Below, piece by piece: positions 44,440-56,044 of a stretch of DNA of 64,000 bases; positions within the stretch are counted from its first letter, which is position 1, and each line of letters begins with the position of its first letter. Source of the DNA: Otatea glauca (lineage: Eukaryota; Streptophyta; Magnoliopsida; Poales; Poaceae). The DNA is taken from positions 46,907,594 to 46,971,593 of the forward strand of contig CM070721.1 in the NCBI GenBank assembly GCA_036346275.1, given 5' to 3'. The notes under the pieces are model-generated. The model did not search any database and had not been told where the DNA came from. It worked only from the letters and a program-made list of their open reading frames with translations. The translations under genes and the position numbers were made by a program.

Positions 44440-44558
44440 AAATACTTCTCACTGTGAAAGATTGGGAATAAGCTGATCAACGAGCTCAACATACTGCAGA
44501 AAATGCTGAGTTGGCGGAGACGTTCAACAATCTTTATCTAGATAATAAGGAAGAATAA
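44440..44558 (+). pseudogene. hAT transposase, C-terminal piece 3
   Basis: After the solo LTR the dimerisation domain ends with LLTVKDWE, a stop in the middle, then AENAELAETFNNLYLDNKEE and the final stop at 44556-44558. The residues continue the family pattern directly across the AAATA duplication. Confidence 0.85.
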
Positions 44559-45180
44559 TTGTAATCTTCATTTTTTCCTGTATCACTAAGCTATAGGCTG
44601 TACTCTTTTTTCTTTGCCAAGGTTTTCTCGTGTTGAGTTTTTACTTGGCAAAGTTTTTAACGAGGCAACCAAACATCAATAAAGCTCATTATTTAATTCA
44701 AATTATTTGTCTTATTTTAGAATTTATCTCATTTTTAGCTTTTTCTTAATTTATATATATATTTTAAAAAAAATTCTACATCCTTCGAGTTTTTCTAATT
44801 ATTCTAAATTTTTCCCCTTTTTTTGAATTTTTCATACTTTTTCTATTTTTCTAATTTTTATGATTGTTTTGAATTTTTTTTGGCACTAACAGGCCGACTC
44901 GACCCGTTTCGGCCCGTCGGACCCATGTTGGCCCGGCAAGGCCCATTAGCCTCGCGGGCCATGCTTGGGCCGCCTCCCAAGACGTGGGTTGGCACAAGAT
45001 GCCCCGCTTAGTTCTTCCGGCCAAACGGCCGACTGCGCCGCGTCGTCTCGCTTGGCCCTCTCGCCGCAACTCAGAAGCGGCGTGGTGAGAGGCTAGGGCA
45101 AGAGGATACAGTGATGGGCTATTTGGGCCGGTCATGACCAGCCCATAGCCACATCCTCCCTTTTTTTTTATTTCTTTAAT
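44559..45180 (+). other. 3' UTR and subterminal part of the hAT element
   Basis: T-rich 3' sequence with CTTTGCCAAGGTTTTCTCG and GGCAAAGTTTTTAACGAGGC, words that commonly follow hAT transposase genes in plants. A block rich in GGCCC/GGGCC words (44890-45150) follows, probably the subterminal binding region. I could not fix the terminal inverted repeat or the 8-bp duplication. Confidence 0.5.
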
Positions 45181-47268
45181 ATGGCCATGTATTCCTAGGC
45201 TGCCCAGAGTATACCCATCTCCAATTCACGTCGCTGATTTATGAACCAAAGAGGCTTACCCCTTAAAGAACCTTACTTTTACAAAGTGGTGTACCACCAA
45301 CCATGAACCCGAATCTTGAACCCAGCAAACCGTGAATTAGGTAAATATGTTCTAGATACAATAAAAACAATGTTTATCTTCTTCATTGCTAGTATTCTCA
45401 CGGGGATGGAGCCAACCTATACCCAAGCCTCAGGCTTGTGATTTTAGTGATTTTTTAAAAGATTTTTTTAGGTTTTCCATCTCAGACCTTGGGTCATGGC
45501 CTGGATATCCCGATGTCAGGTTCCACCCCTGATTCTCACACCTGCTGACAACCCTCTGGATATAAAATTTATAAATCACGAGACCACCCACAAACTGTGC
45601 GACAGCCACTCCAGAGGTCGCCGTATGTCCACTATTCTGACAACAATGAGATATGTCTTCTAACAACATTCATGCATGGCGGCATTGTGAGTAGTGCTTT
45701 TTGATATAAACAAAAGAAAGAGAAAAAAAACAGAGGTGGACTAGGAATGGAAAACAAATTTGCAGATCAGATAGTGGTTTCCATCCATATAGTTAAGAAG
45801 TAGAGAAATCCTTGCAGTTTGGTATGAAGACTTCAGACAACAAAATTGGAAAGATGGATGCAATGGAATTTAGACAACAAAATTGGAACGATGGATGCCT
45901 TGGAAGGAAGTACAAATCTGGGCCTAATAGCTGGCAGCAAGTGTTTAGATCAGGAAATTGTTCACATATTTGTCTCTTCTTAAAAAGATCACAATACTAT
46001 TATCTTTGTAATGGTAACTGTTAGGCCAAACCTCCCCCACTAATATGCTTTAAGATTAACATGCTTTTCTAGAGGTGTTGGCAGAACATAGAAAGCACTT
46101 TCTACAGGTCGATCTGCGAAATAGTTACCCATTAGCCACCCTCATAACAGAAAGCATGTGCTGCACGAACCATGGTTTTGTTATGCAGCAAGTTATGCAA
46201 ATGGAATAATAAAAACATGAAAGGCAACACCATGAAGATTGAAGGCCATAACACAATTTGGTCCCCCAAGGACAAATTTGTGGTCTGCAATATAATTCAT
46301 GTTTCTGTAAGCAGGCAAGAATATTAAATGCAGCTCCCCTTTCCCCATTCTTCGAGCAACAAGCTAGCATCAACAAAGCAAAGGGCACATGTCAGCTACT
46401 ATTTCTCTTCAAAGCTCTCAAGGACATATTAAATGGAAATTCCAGGCTAAGCAATTTCGAAATCATCTAATACATGTTGATCAGAAAATCGAACTGAAGG
46501 AAATTCAAATTGAACGCATAATGAAACTGGTAAGTTGCTACTGTGATATTGATACCCCAAACCTGCAACTTCCAAGCTACTGAATCCAAGCCTAACAGCC
46601 TAAGAATCTTTAGCTGATCTCCCGTCAGCTCAGGGCTGTGACGATAGCATAGTAGTATAATACGCACCATTTTCGAAGGTCAAAGCAGTCATCCAGAATG
46701 TACGCAAAATAGGAAGCTACTACTTTGACGCATCAATTTCAAGAGGAACGGCCAATACTCGTATGTGCCACTTTCTTTTTCCGTCTATGGCCGGATTTCA
46801 AAGCTGCAAAGTGCTTCAGTTTAAGCATTATCCTCCGTCCATCCCATTTCGCGGTTACATGAACCCAAAGAAGTACAAACAGAAACCCATCCGCGCATTT
46901 CTATCGGAACGAATCTACTGTACGACGGCAGACCAAGCGTTGCCAAAACTCCACCAAGAACATTCGGAAGGCGCAGTGCATGCATACATACCTAACCACA
47001 CTTGTCTTGCCATATAATCAAGCGCCACTTACATAGAACCGAAGAAAGAAAGAAAGAAAGGGAAAAGAAAAGGCAGAGAGATCGAAATGCTGCAGAAATC
47101 AACCAACTGCTCGCACCGTACTACTAGTTGCAGCCTAGCACACGCATTGCTCGCACGTCGGAGGAGCGAGCGAGACCCGCAAGATTCCATGCACCGATCT
47201 CCTCGCGGGCAGTACGGCGTTGGAGCACAGACACAGAGGAGGCAGAGGCGGAGGAGGAGGGGCTGACC
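45181..47268 (-). other. Probable first-intron DNA of the minus-strand gene
   Basis: About 2 kb of mostly single-copy, AT-rich DNA with no coding signal. It lies between the hAT element and the probable 5' UTR exon. I call it intron by position; only transcript data could exclude small extra exons. Confidence 0.45.
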
Positions 47269-47470
47269 TGAGATGGGTAGCAGAAGCCGCCGACGGCACC
47301 GACCCCGACTCCGAGGGAGGAAGCGAACAGGAGAGAGATGCGACTTGGGTGGACTGGTGTTGATGGGTGGGTGAGATCTGGGAATTGATGGGAGGCTGCT
47401 CTGCCTCCGCTGGCTTTTGCTCTGCTCTCTCTTTTCCACTTTTCTACGGTTGTCCGCCTGGCTTGGTTCG
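47269..47470 (-). other. Probable 5' UTR exon of the minus-strand gene
   Basis: A GC- and CT-rich block on the minus strand: GAGAGAGCAGAGCAAAAGCC, TCAATTCCCAGATCTCACCC, CATCTCTCTCCTGTTCGC, then GCTACCCATCTCAG followed by GTCAGCCCC, a possible donor. It has the look of a grass 5' UTR, is the first such block upstream of the coding exon on the same strand, and the DNA between looks like intron plus inserted transposons. The assignment is inference; the transcription start is not fixed. Confidence 0.5.
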
Positions 47471-48460
47471 TGGATCTACTCGTGATTTCGTCGTGGTCGT
47501 GGGCCTCGTGGGTAGGGAATTTGATTGCCAAACGCCCCATCGGGGCTCGGGCGCACGGCCCGCGTCGAAACAGAGCATGTGTGTGTAACTCACGGATTGA
47601 TCTCTGTATTATAGATCAAAGTCGAATTATAAAGATAATATTTAACTAGCTATGATCCACACCTAAGATTTAAAAAAATATATATATACAAAAAGGTAGT
47701 AAAGATTGACGTGGGCACATTTTTCTCGTCAACTGATACAGGGTTGTTATAACTTAAAATAGCCAACTCAATCTTTGACTGTGCTTTAAGTCGGCTCTAC
47801 CTTCTCTTGGATAGAGCTCATGTCCATGTTCAAATCTTCCTACCTCCAATCTTGTATTGACAATGTCTTCGTCTATATCTCTTTCCTTAGTATCTTTTGA
47901 AGGCTTTCTAGTATGGCCGATGCATTCTATATCTGATTAATCCTATTTTTTTCTTATAATTACGTCAAATGCCAAGCAAATATTTTTGTCGACTATTTTA
48001 CCGGTCAAAATCTAGCGGCAACACGAATGCACATTGGCACTGCTTTAAAAAAAGAATTGTACGTCTTCAGATAACTACTGGCTGTGGTGGTGGTTTGTGC
48101 GTACTGTAGTGCATCTACAAGGGTGATGATATTGATACCCAACCCAGCTTCCAATCCACAGAAAAATGGAACGATCAACCGAGGCTCCTGCTGTCCGCAC
48201 GTGCAAATGGAACCACTGCTTGCTAGGTCTTCTTTTACTTTAGAGAATCACACAACGAAATTGCATATACTACCCTGTATAAAGCTACAAGATTTCCCGG
48301 TCGCTGAACGCCTACACGTCGCTTTTGAGGTGATGTGGCCACTTTGCGCGCAGCTGCGTTGCGCGTGCCGGAGTACGGCGGCCTCGCGCGTGAGCCACGT
48401 CGCTCACTTGATTAATCGGTTAATACACCTCAAATAGTTAGTTACTCCGGTTAAATCCTA
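47471..48460. other. Promoter side and intergenic DNA
   Basis: Sequence upstream of the probable 5' UTR exon. GGCCCACGA-type words near 47495-47510 resemble plant site-II promoter elements. No TATA box at a convincing distance. Beyond 47600 the DNA is AT-rich and featureless. Confidence 0.4.
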
Positions 48461-48689
48461 ACAGTCGCTGGGTGCAGCGATAAGCCCTCTCGTGCCCGCG
48501 CTAGCGACGCGGCTTCGAGTCCGCTCGCGCACGTGCGCGTTGGCCCGCTTGGTTTTTTCCCAGAGCGACACATGGTGCGGCCGCGCGCCCTGGCGCACGA
48601 GCGATGGGTGGCGTGTATTTTTTTTGCGAAAAGGTCCCCACGAATTTCTAAAATTACATACAAGTCCTGTTTTTGGTAACAAGCCCTAA

Positions 48690-49072
48690 AAAATGAGATT
48701 TGCAAAAAGACCCCAGAGATTTCCTAAATTCTATACAGGTCCCTTTTTCTACATAGAGACTCTAAAACCCTCAAATTTGTTCTTTTTTTGTGGGAAGTTC
48801 CTGAAAAATCCCAAAAATTTGTTTTTCCCCTCCACAGCCTCCTCGAAAATCCCAAAGTTATGTCCAAGATGCCTTTTCCCGATGCGATTTTCACCCACTA
48901 GACGCCAAATTTGCGAAGAGACCCCGAGGATTTATTTAAATTACGTAGAGGTCTCTTTTTTTGCAGAAAGACCCTAAAAAATCCTGAAAATTCGTTTTTT
49001 CCTCCACAACCCCTCTGGAAATTCCAGAATTACGTCCGAGATAGCTTTTCCCATGCGATTTTCACCTGTTGG
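48690..49072 (+). repeat. Tandem duplication, unit about 170-215 bp
   Basis: Two diverged copies, 48690-48902 and 48903-49072. Each reads GATTTGCAAAAAGACCCC-like, then a TCCACA-CC run, TTATGTCCAAGAT-like, and ends GCGATTTTCACC. The second copy is shorter. Confidence 0.7.
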
Positions 49073-49180
49073 ATGCATTACGGCTGGCGCGGCGTGTGTC
49101 TAGTTGTACTCAAGCTTGCAAGTTTCCTGTCCAATGAGGCCAACCACATGTCAGCCCTATGTGAAAGGCTCTCGAAAAAA

Positions 49181-49418
49181 CGTAATTACGTTTAGATCCT
49201 TTTAGCTATTTTTTTTACGAAAAGGACCATTCGGTTCAGCACAATCACGAATCATTCGTGAAAGGACCCATATAAATGCAAAAAAAGGCGTAATTATGTT
49301 TAGATCCTTTTAGCCTTTTTTTACGAAAAGGATCTTTCAGTTCGGTAAAATCGAGGATCCTTCGTGAAAGGACCCCAAATAAATGCAAAAAAAGATAGCG
49401 TAATTATGTTTATATCCT
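49181..49418 (+). repeat. Tandem duplication, unit 108-120 bp
   Basis: Two copies start with TTTAGATCCTTTTAGC (49191 and 49299) and contain TTTTTTACGAAAAGGA, CCTTCGTGAAAGGACCC or its variant, AAATGCAAAAAAAG and CGTAATTA. A third partial start lies at 49419. Confidence 0.75.
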
Positions 49419-50500
49419 TTCGACCATTTCGCGCGTTTTCTCGATTTACTCGCGTAGAGGAGCAACGATCGTGGTGTAGCTGATTTAGTTGAGTACATAA
49501 ATGGAAGATGCGAAAGCATTTCGCATATTGTAGTGGGTATTGGCCCATCTCTGTTCCATCAACTTAGCACTAGGCTTGTACATCTTCCTTTTTTTTTCTC
49601 TTTCGAGGAGCACTATATTAGTTTTTTTCCCCGTGAGTTGATCTTTGGCTATCATGGTGTCTAGAGTAGTAGATTGATTTGATACCGACCCAAGTCCGAA
49701 CAGTAAAGTTGAATATGTTTGTAAATTTTTCTAATTTAGAGATGATTGTACTCCAGCCAAATGGACTGATCAAACAATAGCAAAGAAATTCAAACGATCT
49801 TCTGGTACTAACACGGGAAATTATTATCCTGAAATCTGAGGAACTTCTTTTTTTATAAATCTAGCCCCACAAGAAATTATCATTCTCAAATCTGACAAAT
49901 CTTTTCTTTTACAAATCTAATCCACCTCTAAACGGAGCTATAAATAAAAATAGCCTCTCCCGACTACAAAACCAAATTTCTATTCCCTTGAACGCTTAAC
50001 ATAGTTATTGTCCCGCCTATATATGTGCCACGTTCCACACTGTGGACTACCGAGATCACGAAGCCACTTTCTCACACGTACACATGTACATGGGCCTATC
50101 TTGGGCCGATTCTACACCGGGCTAGGATGTCTGTCCATTACGATTCCCGCCCTCTTATTCCTATTAATAACTCAAAGTTTTATCCTAGAAAGAATGAAAC
50201 AATTCAAAACTCTAGGAATTTAGACCGGAGTCCAGTTAAAGAAACGTGCAGCAGTAGTATCTACACAGGGTAGGAAGACGTGTTATGGGCAGTACTAACG
50301 ACAGCCGTGACAAAGACACCACCATGGGCTAGCAGTAGTTTCGGTGAACCTTTTTTTTTTCTTTCGATTGTGATTTTGGTGAGCCAGATTAAGCAAGAGC
50401 TTGATTTGCACATCCATTGCTTGCTACATAAATTCTCTTGTGCTGCCCTTAGGAAATTAATTAGGGGTGTCATATGCGTGCATCTTAATTTCCCACGTCA
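49419..50500. other. Intergenic DNA without recognised feature
   Basis: AT-rich DNA with several homopolymer runs. I see no coding region, tRNA or terminal repeats that I would defend. Confidence 0.5.
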
Positions 50501-50790
50501 GGGCATGTACAGTGGTATAGACGATGGTTGTCGATAATATACCTCAATATCATCTATAGACAGTACTAAAGATACCCTATACAATAGACTGTCTATATAT
50601 GTGTCTGTATTGATCTTTCATATAATTAATAGACTGTTCGTACAATGATATACACATTATAAAATTGTCTATAAAATCGTCTTTTAAATAGTAAACATCA
50701 TTTTTCTCTCTCCTTGTTCTCTTTTTTTATATCATCTGAAATTCTATATGGTATACTTTTATAAACAGTATACATGTACCTATTGTATAT
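50501..50790 (+). mobile_element. Possible MITE, right end unclear
   Basis: It starts GGGCATGTACAGTGGTATAG, a common start of small grass transposons, and contains repeated CTATAGACAGT/ACTGTCTATA words in both directions. The matching right terminus is not clear. Confidence 0.4.
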
Positions 50791-51100
50791 TACAATAGCT
50801 TTTAGAGACGACGTCGACTCGGAAACCACCGGCCAGCGTGATGGTCTCGAGTGGCATCTGATGGTGAGGTGTCCACCGCTCGCTCGACGGCTCATCAGCC
50901 GATGGATCTCGGATGGACCGTTTTGCCCTTGCCCCAGGTAATCAAATACCTTCGGCCAAATTATTGAGCTAGCCTCCCTAAGTGGAAAAGAAGGCTTTGC
51001 AAGTCAAGCTCGAAGAATAAATTATTGCAGCGTTTGAGGTGCACTAAATTTAATATAGATCGTTTAATTTTTTCTATATAATAGATCATATTAGTCAGTA

Positions 51101-51356
51101 CCCTCTCTGCGGTCACAAATAGTTATCGTTTCGGGTATTGATATAGTCTCCAAAATATAGTTTTGACCACTAATTTCTATTATAATATATTATAAACCTA
51201 ATAAAATTATAATATTATCAAAGTATCTTTTGAGACAAATCTACCCATATGATTTTTATGTACCCAATATAAATTTTAAAAAGCTATTGAAGTCAAAGTT
51301 TTGAAAGTTTGACGGCATCTATATCCAAAACAATAACTATTTGTGACTGAATAGAG
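51101..51356 (+). mobile_element. Stowaway-like MITE
   Basis: A 256-bp element with ~30-bp terminal inverted repeats: GGTCACAAATAGTTATCGTT on the left and, on the other strand, AGTCACAAATAGTTATTGTT on the right. It is flanked by TA on both sides (51099-51100 and 51357-51358), the duplication of Tc1/mariner-type Stowaway elements. Confidence 0.75.
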
Positions 51357-51548
51357 TATTTATTAATACTTTCTCTGGTAATAGAGTAGTACAAATACTC
51401 TCAATAAATCAATAGTTGATCTAATTTTTCCTACCTATTATATAGTATCAGTATAATGTATTGTAGAATTTCTCAATTATTACCACAAGTGAAAGCTTTG
51501 CTAGGTTTCAATTTCACATTGACAACTAATGGAAGCACTAACGTCTAA

Positions 51549-51832
51549 GAGCAAATACAATAACAAAGTCTACTACTTACTTCATCTCTTATCTATGTCA
51601 TCTAGAGTAAGCAATAAAGCCAGCTTGTATAATAACTGTCTCTAAAAGTTGTCTCTAGATACTGTACAATAACTATCTTTTCTCTCTTTTACATAACTAA
51701 TCCATCTTATTTTTCGTACCATGCTAGCTCTTGCATAAGAGCCGACTCTCATCTTTTCTTACTCTTTTACATAAGACAAAACTAATATGTATAAATTAAG
51801 AGTAAGCTGAGATAGTCTTATTGTATATGTTC
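51549..51832 (-). mobile_element. Tourist-like MITE, inverted relative of 27419-27711
   Basis: Read on the minus strand it matches the MITE at 27419: ACATATACAATAAGACTAT at one end and CAATAACAAAGTC at the other, with GCTAGCTCTTGCATAAGAGC inside. A TAA precedes it; the right duplication is imperfect. Confidence 0.65.
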
Positions 51833-52289
51833 AAACTAAGGAGATTGAGAGCCTTACAGTCAGAGTAATGATTCGTACGTGTGTTTGTAGTGATCAGCTA
51901 TCTAGCTATTTGGCCCCTAGCTTGGTAAGGCCTCTTTCACACGTTCCTTTTTTTTTTCCTTTGGCGATCGATGGCGACATGCAGCATGGTCACGGTGTTG
52001 CAGCTGCTTTAACTTGCTTCCCTTATGCTCTAAAACCTAATCGATCGATGGTCACTTCACATCTTTCGTACATGCATGGGCCTCTCTGCCGGTCACCATT
52101 AAGCTTAAAAGTGCACGTACATGCATGTACGTACATTGTGGACTTGTGGTGTGTTATATATCTACGTGTGGCCGCGTGCACTACTACAAAATTGGACATC
52201 ATAACCGGTCTATTAGAAGCGGTTTGGTGCGAACCCGTTGTGATGTTCGCACCAGAAGCGGTTCGTTGGCAACGGTCCGAAGAGGGATT

Positions 52290-52425
52290 TCAGAAATGGT
52301 TTGAGACACAAACCGCTTCTGAATGTTGCGTTCTAGAAGCGGTTCTTTTCAGAAGCGGTTTGAGAAAAGAACCGCTTCTAGAACGCAACATTCAGAAGCG
52401 GTTCGTGTCTCAAACCGCTTCTGGA
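52290..52425. repeat. Left subterminal inverted repeat of CACTA C
   Basis: Arms of about 52 bases with a single mismatch flank a loop of about 13 bases. Both arms carry GAATGTTGCGTTCTAGAAGC next to CGGTTCTTTTC, and GTTTGAGACAC at the outer end. Confidence 0.9.
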
Positions 52426-52539
52426 AGCCCTCCCGCGCAGCGTATTTAAACCCTTCTTCCTCCATGAGCCAGCAGAGGTACGATCGAACAGAGAAGGCCG
52501 GCCAGCGCTGTTCTTGGGGAGATGCTGTCCAAATTTTTA

Positions 52540-53073
52540 ATTGGAGGTGATTAGCTCCAAATGAAGTGTTTCAAGGTTAGTAACATCATGTGAACATCCT
52601 TCTCACCTAGATATTGCTATTTTTTTCAATGGATGTGAAGAAATCTTGAACTTTTTAAGCATGATCAAAATTTTGTTTTACATGCTTTTTTTTGTTGTTG
52701 TATGAAGATGTAGGGTGGAGATCTAGTTCAAAATATGATATTACAAGGTAAAGGTGATTGGAAGCTTTAGATCTAGGTGGTTGTTAGCTTTAGAATCTTA
52801 AATATCACAATAAGTTGGGGGAAATCTAGGTACAATATTGCAAGGAAGTAATTATTGGTGTATGAAATAAAATAGAAAAACATGTAGAAGGATAAAAAAT
52901 AATTACAAAGGTAGGAAGGGATACAAAATAATTAGAAAGGTAGGTCTTTAATTGGATGACGGTGTAGTTGGAGCTTTTTTTTGTTGGGTTTAAATGTAAC
53001 GAAATTTAAGTTAAGTTATAATTTTGGTAACGAAATTTGTTATAATTTTTAATGAAATTATAACTTGGTGTAG
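52540..53073 (+). other. 5' non-coding region of CACTA C
   Basis: AT-rich DNA between the subterminal repeats and the first coding exon. Expected to hold promoter and leader; no clear TATA box chosen. Confidence 0.4.
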
Positions 53074-53256
53074 ATGAATCGGCAATGGATGTACAATGCG
53101 GACCGTCGCTCGACAGAGTTCATTGATGGCGTGCAGGCTTTTCTCGATGCGGCCGTTGCAATATTGCCTCCAGGCAGCTTCATATGTTGTCCGTGTGTAG
53201 ATTGCAAGAACGAGAAGGAGCACTCCCAGCGATGGCAAGTTATGAACCGATCATGA
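53074..53256 (+). pseudogene. Transposase-associated domain of CACTA C
   Basis: It starts MNRQWMYNADRRSTEFIDGV, continues QAFLDAAVAILPPG and FICCPCVDCKNEKEHSQRW, the usual N-terminal domain with its Cys-X-Cys-X2-Cys motif. It stops early at 53256, where a frame change is needed to continue towards TNP2. Confidence 0.85.
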
Positions 53257-53309
53257 GAAGTTTCGTACAAACTATACCGTTGGACCAACCATGGCGGTTG
53301 AGGTGATTA

Positions 53310-54960
53310 GCCAGAAGACGATGAAGAAGGCGAGGAAGAGGAAGATGGATTCAACAATATCCCTGACGGCACGAAATATCGCTCCGTGGAAGAAACACTT
53401 GGTGACTTTGGTGATGATGAGCTAGACCAGATGTCGCGTGACGGAGAGGAGACTACAGATGAAAGACGATTCGAGAAGTTCCAACAGCATGTTAGAGGAC
53501 CACGTAACTCCTTTGTACCCAAACCGTGGATGTGGCCAAAAAAGTCTGCGTACCACATCGAACTCATGCAATGGAAGGCTAGAAATGGTGTGTCGATAAG
53601 GGATTCGATGAGTTGTTATCACTGTAAAGAAGTTGCTTCGTAAGATAACACTCGCCCGAATCTACATATGAAGCCAAGCAAGTCATTTGTCCTTTGGGAT
53701 TGGAAGCACAGAAGATATACGCATGTCCTAATGATTGTATCCTGTATCGTAATGAGTATGCCGATTTGGATGTTTGTCCAGTGTGCAGAGAATTACAGTA
53801 TAAGGTGAAGCGTGACGATCCAGGTGAAATAGATGGGGAGTGTAAGACGAAGAGACCTCCAGCTAAAGTGTTGTGGTATTTCTCTGTGATCCCCCGATTG
53901 AAACGTATGTTTGCTAACAAAACGCATGCCTAGATGATGCGTTGGCACAAGGAAGAGTGTAAGGATGACGGGATGCTTAGACACCCTGCAGATGGCTCAC
54001 AGTGGAGGAAAGTCGACCGGACGTACCCGGACTTCGCAGATGAGGTGAGAAACATAAGGTTTGGGTTGAGTACCGATGGGATGAATCCTTTCGGAAAATT
54101 GAGCAGCAGCCATAGCACCTGGCCTGTTACATGTATCTACAACATACCTCCATGGTTGTGCATGAAGCGAAAGTACATCATGATGTCGTTGTTGATCCAA
54201 GGCCCCAAACAACCTGGAAATAACATCGATGTCTACCTGAAACCATTGGTTGAAGATCTTGTGACGTTGTGGGATGATGATGCAAGGTTATGGGATGAGT
54301 ACAAAAGGGAGTATTTCACCCTACATGCATTGTTATTTGTAACAATCAACGACTGGCCTGCTCTCGGTAACCTGTCCGGCCTAACTATCAAAGGATATAG
54401 AGCCCGATCCAAAGGCTTAGATGAAACGGACGACATGTACCGAAAAACTCTCTAAGGTTGTATACATGGGTCACCGTAGGTTTCTTCTACGAGTCACCCG
54501 TTGCGGAAGGAAGGCAGAAATTTAACGGCAACTGCACCTTCGTGCAAGGCCTCAAAGATCGTAGTGGGCCACGTGTGTTTGCTATGGTAAAAGGATTTGA
54601 AAGTAGTATTTGGAAAGGGTCCTGGAAGCAAACATGTGTAGAATGAGGATGGTCATGCACCCATGTGGAAGAAGAAGTCAATATTTTAGGACTTGCCTTA
54701 TTAGGAAGTCATGGAGGTTCGTCGCTCACTTGACTTCATGCACATCACGAAGAATATCTGCTTGAACCTGCTAGGCTACATAGATATGTACGAAAAATCG
54801 AAAGATACACTGCAAGCTCGGAAGGACCTTAAACTCTTGGAACTGAGGAACGACCTACATCCCGAAAAGAGAGGGAAATGACAACATTACCTACATCCTG
54901 CGAGCTACACTCTAAGCAAAGAAGAGAAAAAAAGCGTGATAGAGTTCCTGAACAGTGTGA
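53310..54960 (+). pseudogene. TNP2-type transposase of CACTA C
   Basis: After an acidic stretch (53386-53520), TNP2 motifs follow: LEAQKIYACPNDCILYRNEY, LDVCPVCRELQYK, KVLWYFSVIPRLKRMFANK, a stop, then DGMLRHPADGSQWRKVDRTY, LSTDGMNPFGKLSSSHS, PPWLCMKRKYIMMSLLIQGP, KQPGNNIDVYLKPLVEDL, LHALLFVTINDWPALGNLSG and GYRARSK. A shifted frame follows at 54450-54650. The region ends with RSLDFMHITKNICLNLLGY and ASYTLSKEEKKSVIEFLNS. At least three frame changes or stops are present. The order is that of full-length TNP2, so little is missing. Confidence 0.9.
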
Positions 54961-55720
54961 AGGTCCCTTATATTTTCCAAGGCATTTATAATACTACTAG
55001 CTAGTTACATATATGTTGCAATACATGAATAGGTTTCACTGGATCCTTCTTGTCATCAAGCTTGATAGCAGCCAAATCGTTGTTCAAGACTCAAAAAGGA
55101 CTCCGGTGGAAAAATGTCAATTTATCATTGACACCCTAAACAGGTATATAGCACATATATATACGATAGTTTTCTTTATTATATATATTGAAATACCTTG
55201 CTGATTCCAACTCTGATAATTACTATTCATACTAACGCATCACACAGGGCATTCGCAAGGTTTCGAAAGAAGCAACAAGGAGATTTCGAGAACGAATTTG
55301 ATGTACAAATAAGCACTCGAGCACGATTAAAGAATATTAATATGCCGTAAAGTTTTTCATCCCAATAATCGTTTTCTTTTCAAATTTCATCGCAGGTTCT
55401 ACAAATGACGGTGGAAACAACTTATGTGGCTATTATGTGTGCCACTATATGCAAAGTATTACCCACGGTGATGTGTCAACAACCAACGCCGAGGTAGTGT
55501 GCACATGTCAATTTCTTAGTACTTACACTTTAATTACATGTCCAGAGATTTATTTACTTCCCGCTTTGTCACCAACATCGATGTGCAAGGCGTGATCCCG
55601 CCGCACCGGTTGCGAGAATTCAAGAACAACTCATCGACTTTATTGTCGATTTAGATTGTATCCACCAAAGGCGAGTTCCACGCAAATGGTTGGAGAGATT
55701 GTCCTGAAATAAGGACAGGT
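54961..55720 (+). pseudogene. Ulp1-like (C48) cysteine protease of CACTA C
   Basis: A catalytic His lies in NRFHWILLVIKLDSSQIVVQ and an Asp in QDSKRTPVEK (55030-55110). After an apparent intron (GTATATAGCA to ACACAG) the frame goes on AFARFRKKQQGDFENEFDV. A further exon holds GTNDGGNNLCGYYVCHYMQS with the catalytic Cys motif. The set His, Asp, Cys matches Ulp1/SENP-type proteases that accompany TNP2 in plant CACTA elements. Exon borders look good, but stops upstream (before 55013) suggest decay. Confidence 0.75.
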
Positions 55721-56040
55721 GAACTGACATCGACGTCGACCAAGGGCACAAAGAGCGACGCACGCAAGAAATGAGCTCAAGATTCGCCCTTTTATTCTTT
55801 TAAACTTGTAAAAGTGGCTTATTATTTCATGTGTTCATCAACTTGTTCATTTTTAGTCTATTAAGTTCGTATTTTTCTGTAAATGAACCTGTAATTATCT
55901 GAATGAGTACGCATGAATAATATATATTTAATTGTGTCAAAAAACTCATGTAGTTCTATTTATTTTAATTGTCAAAATCTATATCAAAAACCCCTCTGAA
56001 AACATATTCTATATTGAATATAATCAAAACGCTATGCTGT
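55721..56040 (+). other. 3' non-coding region of CACTA C
   Basis: AT-rich DNA after the protease region; probable 3' UTR. Confidence 0.4.
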
Positions 56041-56044
56041 CAGA

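Noticed and set aside
48463..48560. tRNA-like or SINE-like block with GGCTTCGAGTCC (B-box-like)
   Set aside because: No acceptor stem, no convincing A box, no poly(A)-type tail or duplication. Chance in GC-rich DNA is likely.
51868..52449. 193-codon plus-strand open frame
   Set aside because: It crosses the left border of CACTA C and reads through its subterminal inverted repeats.
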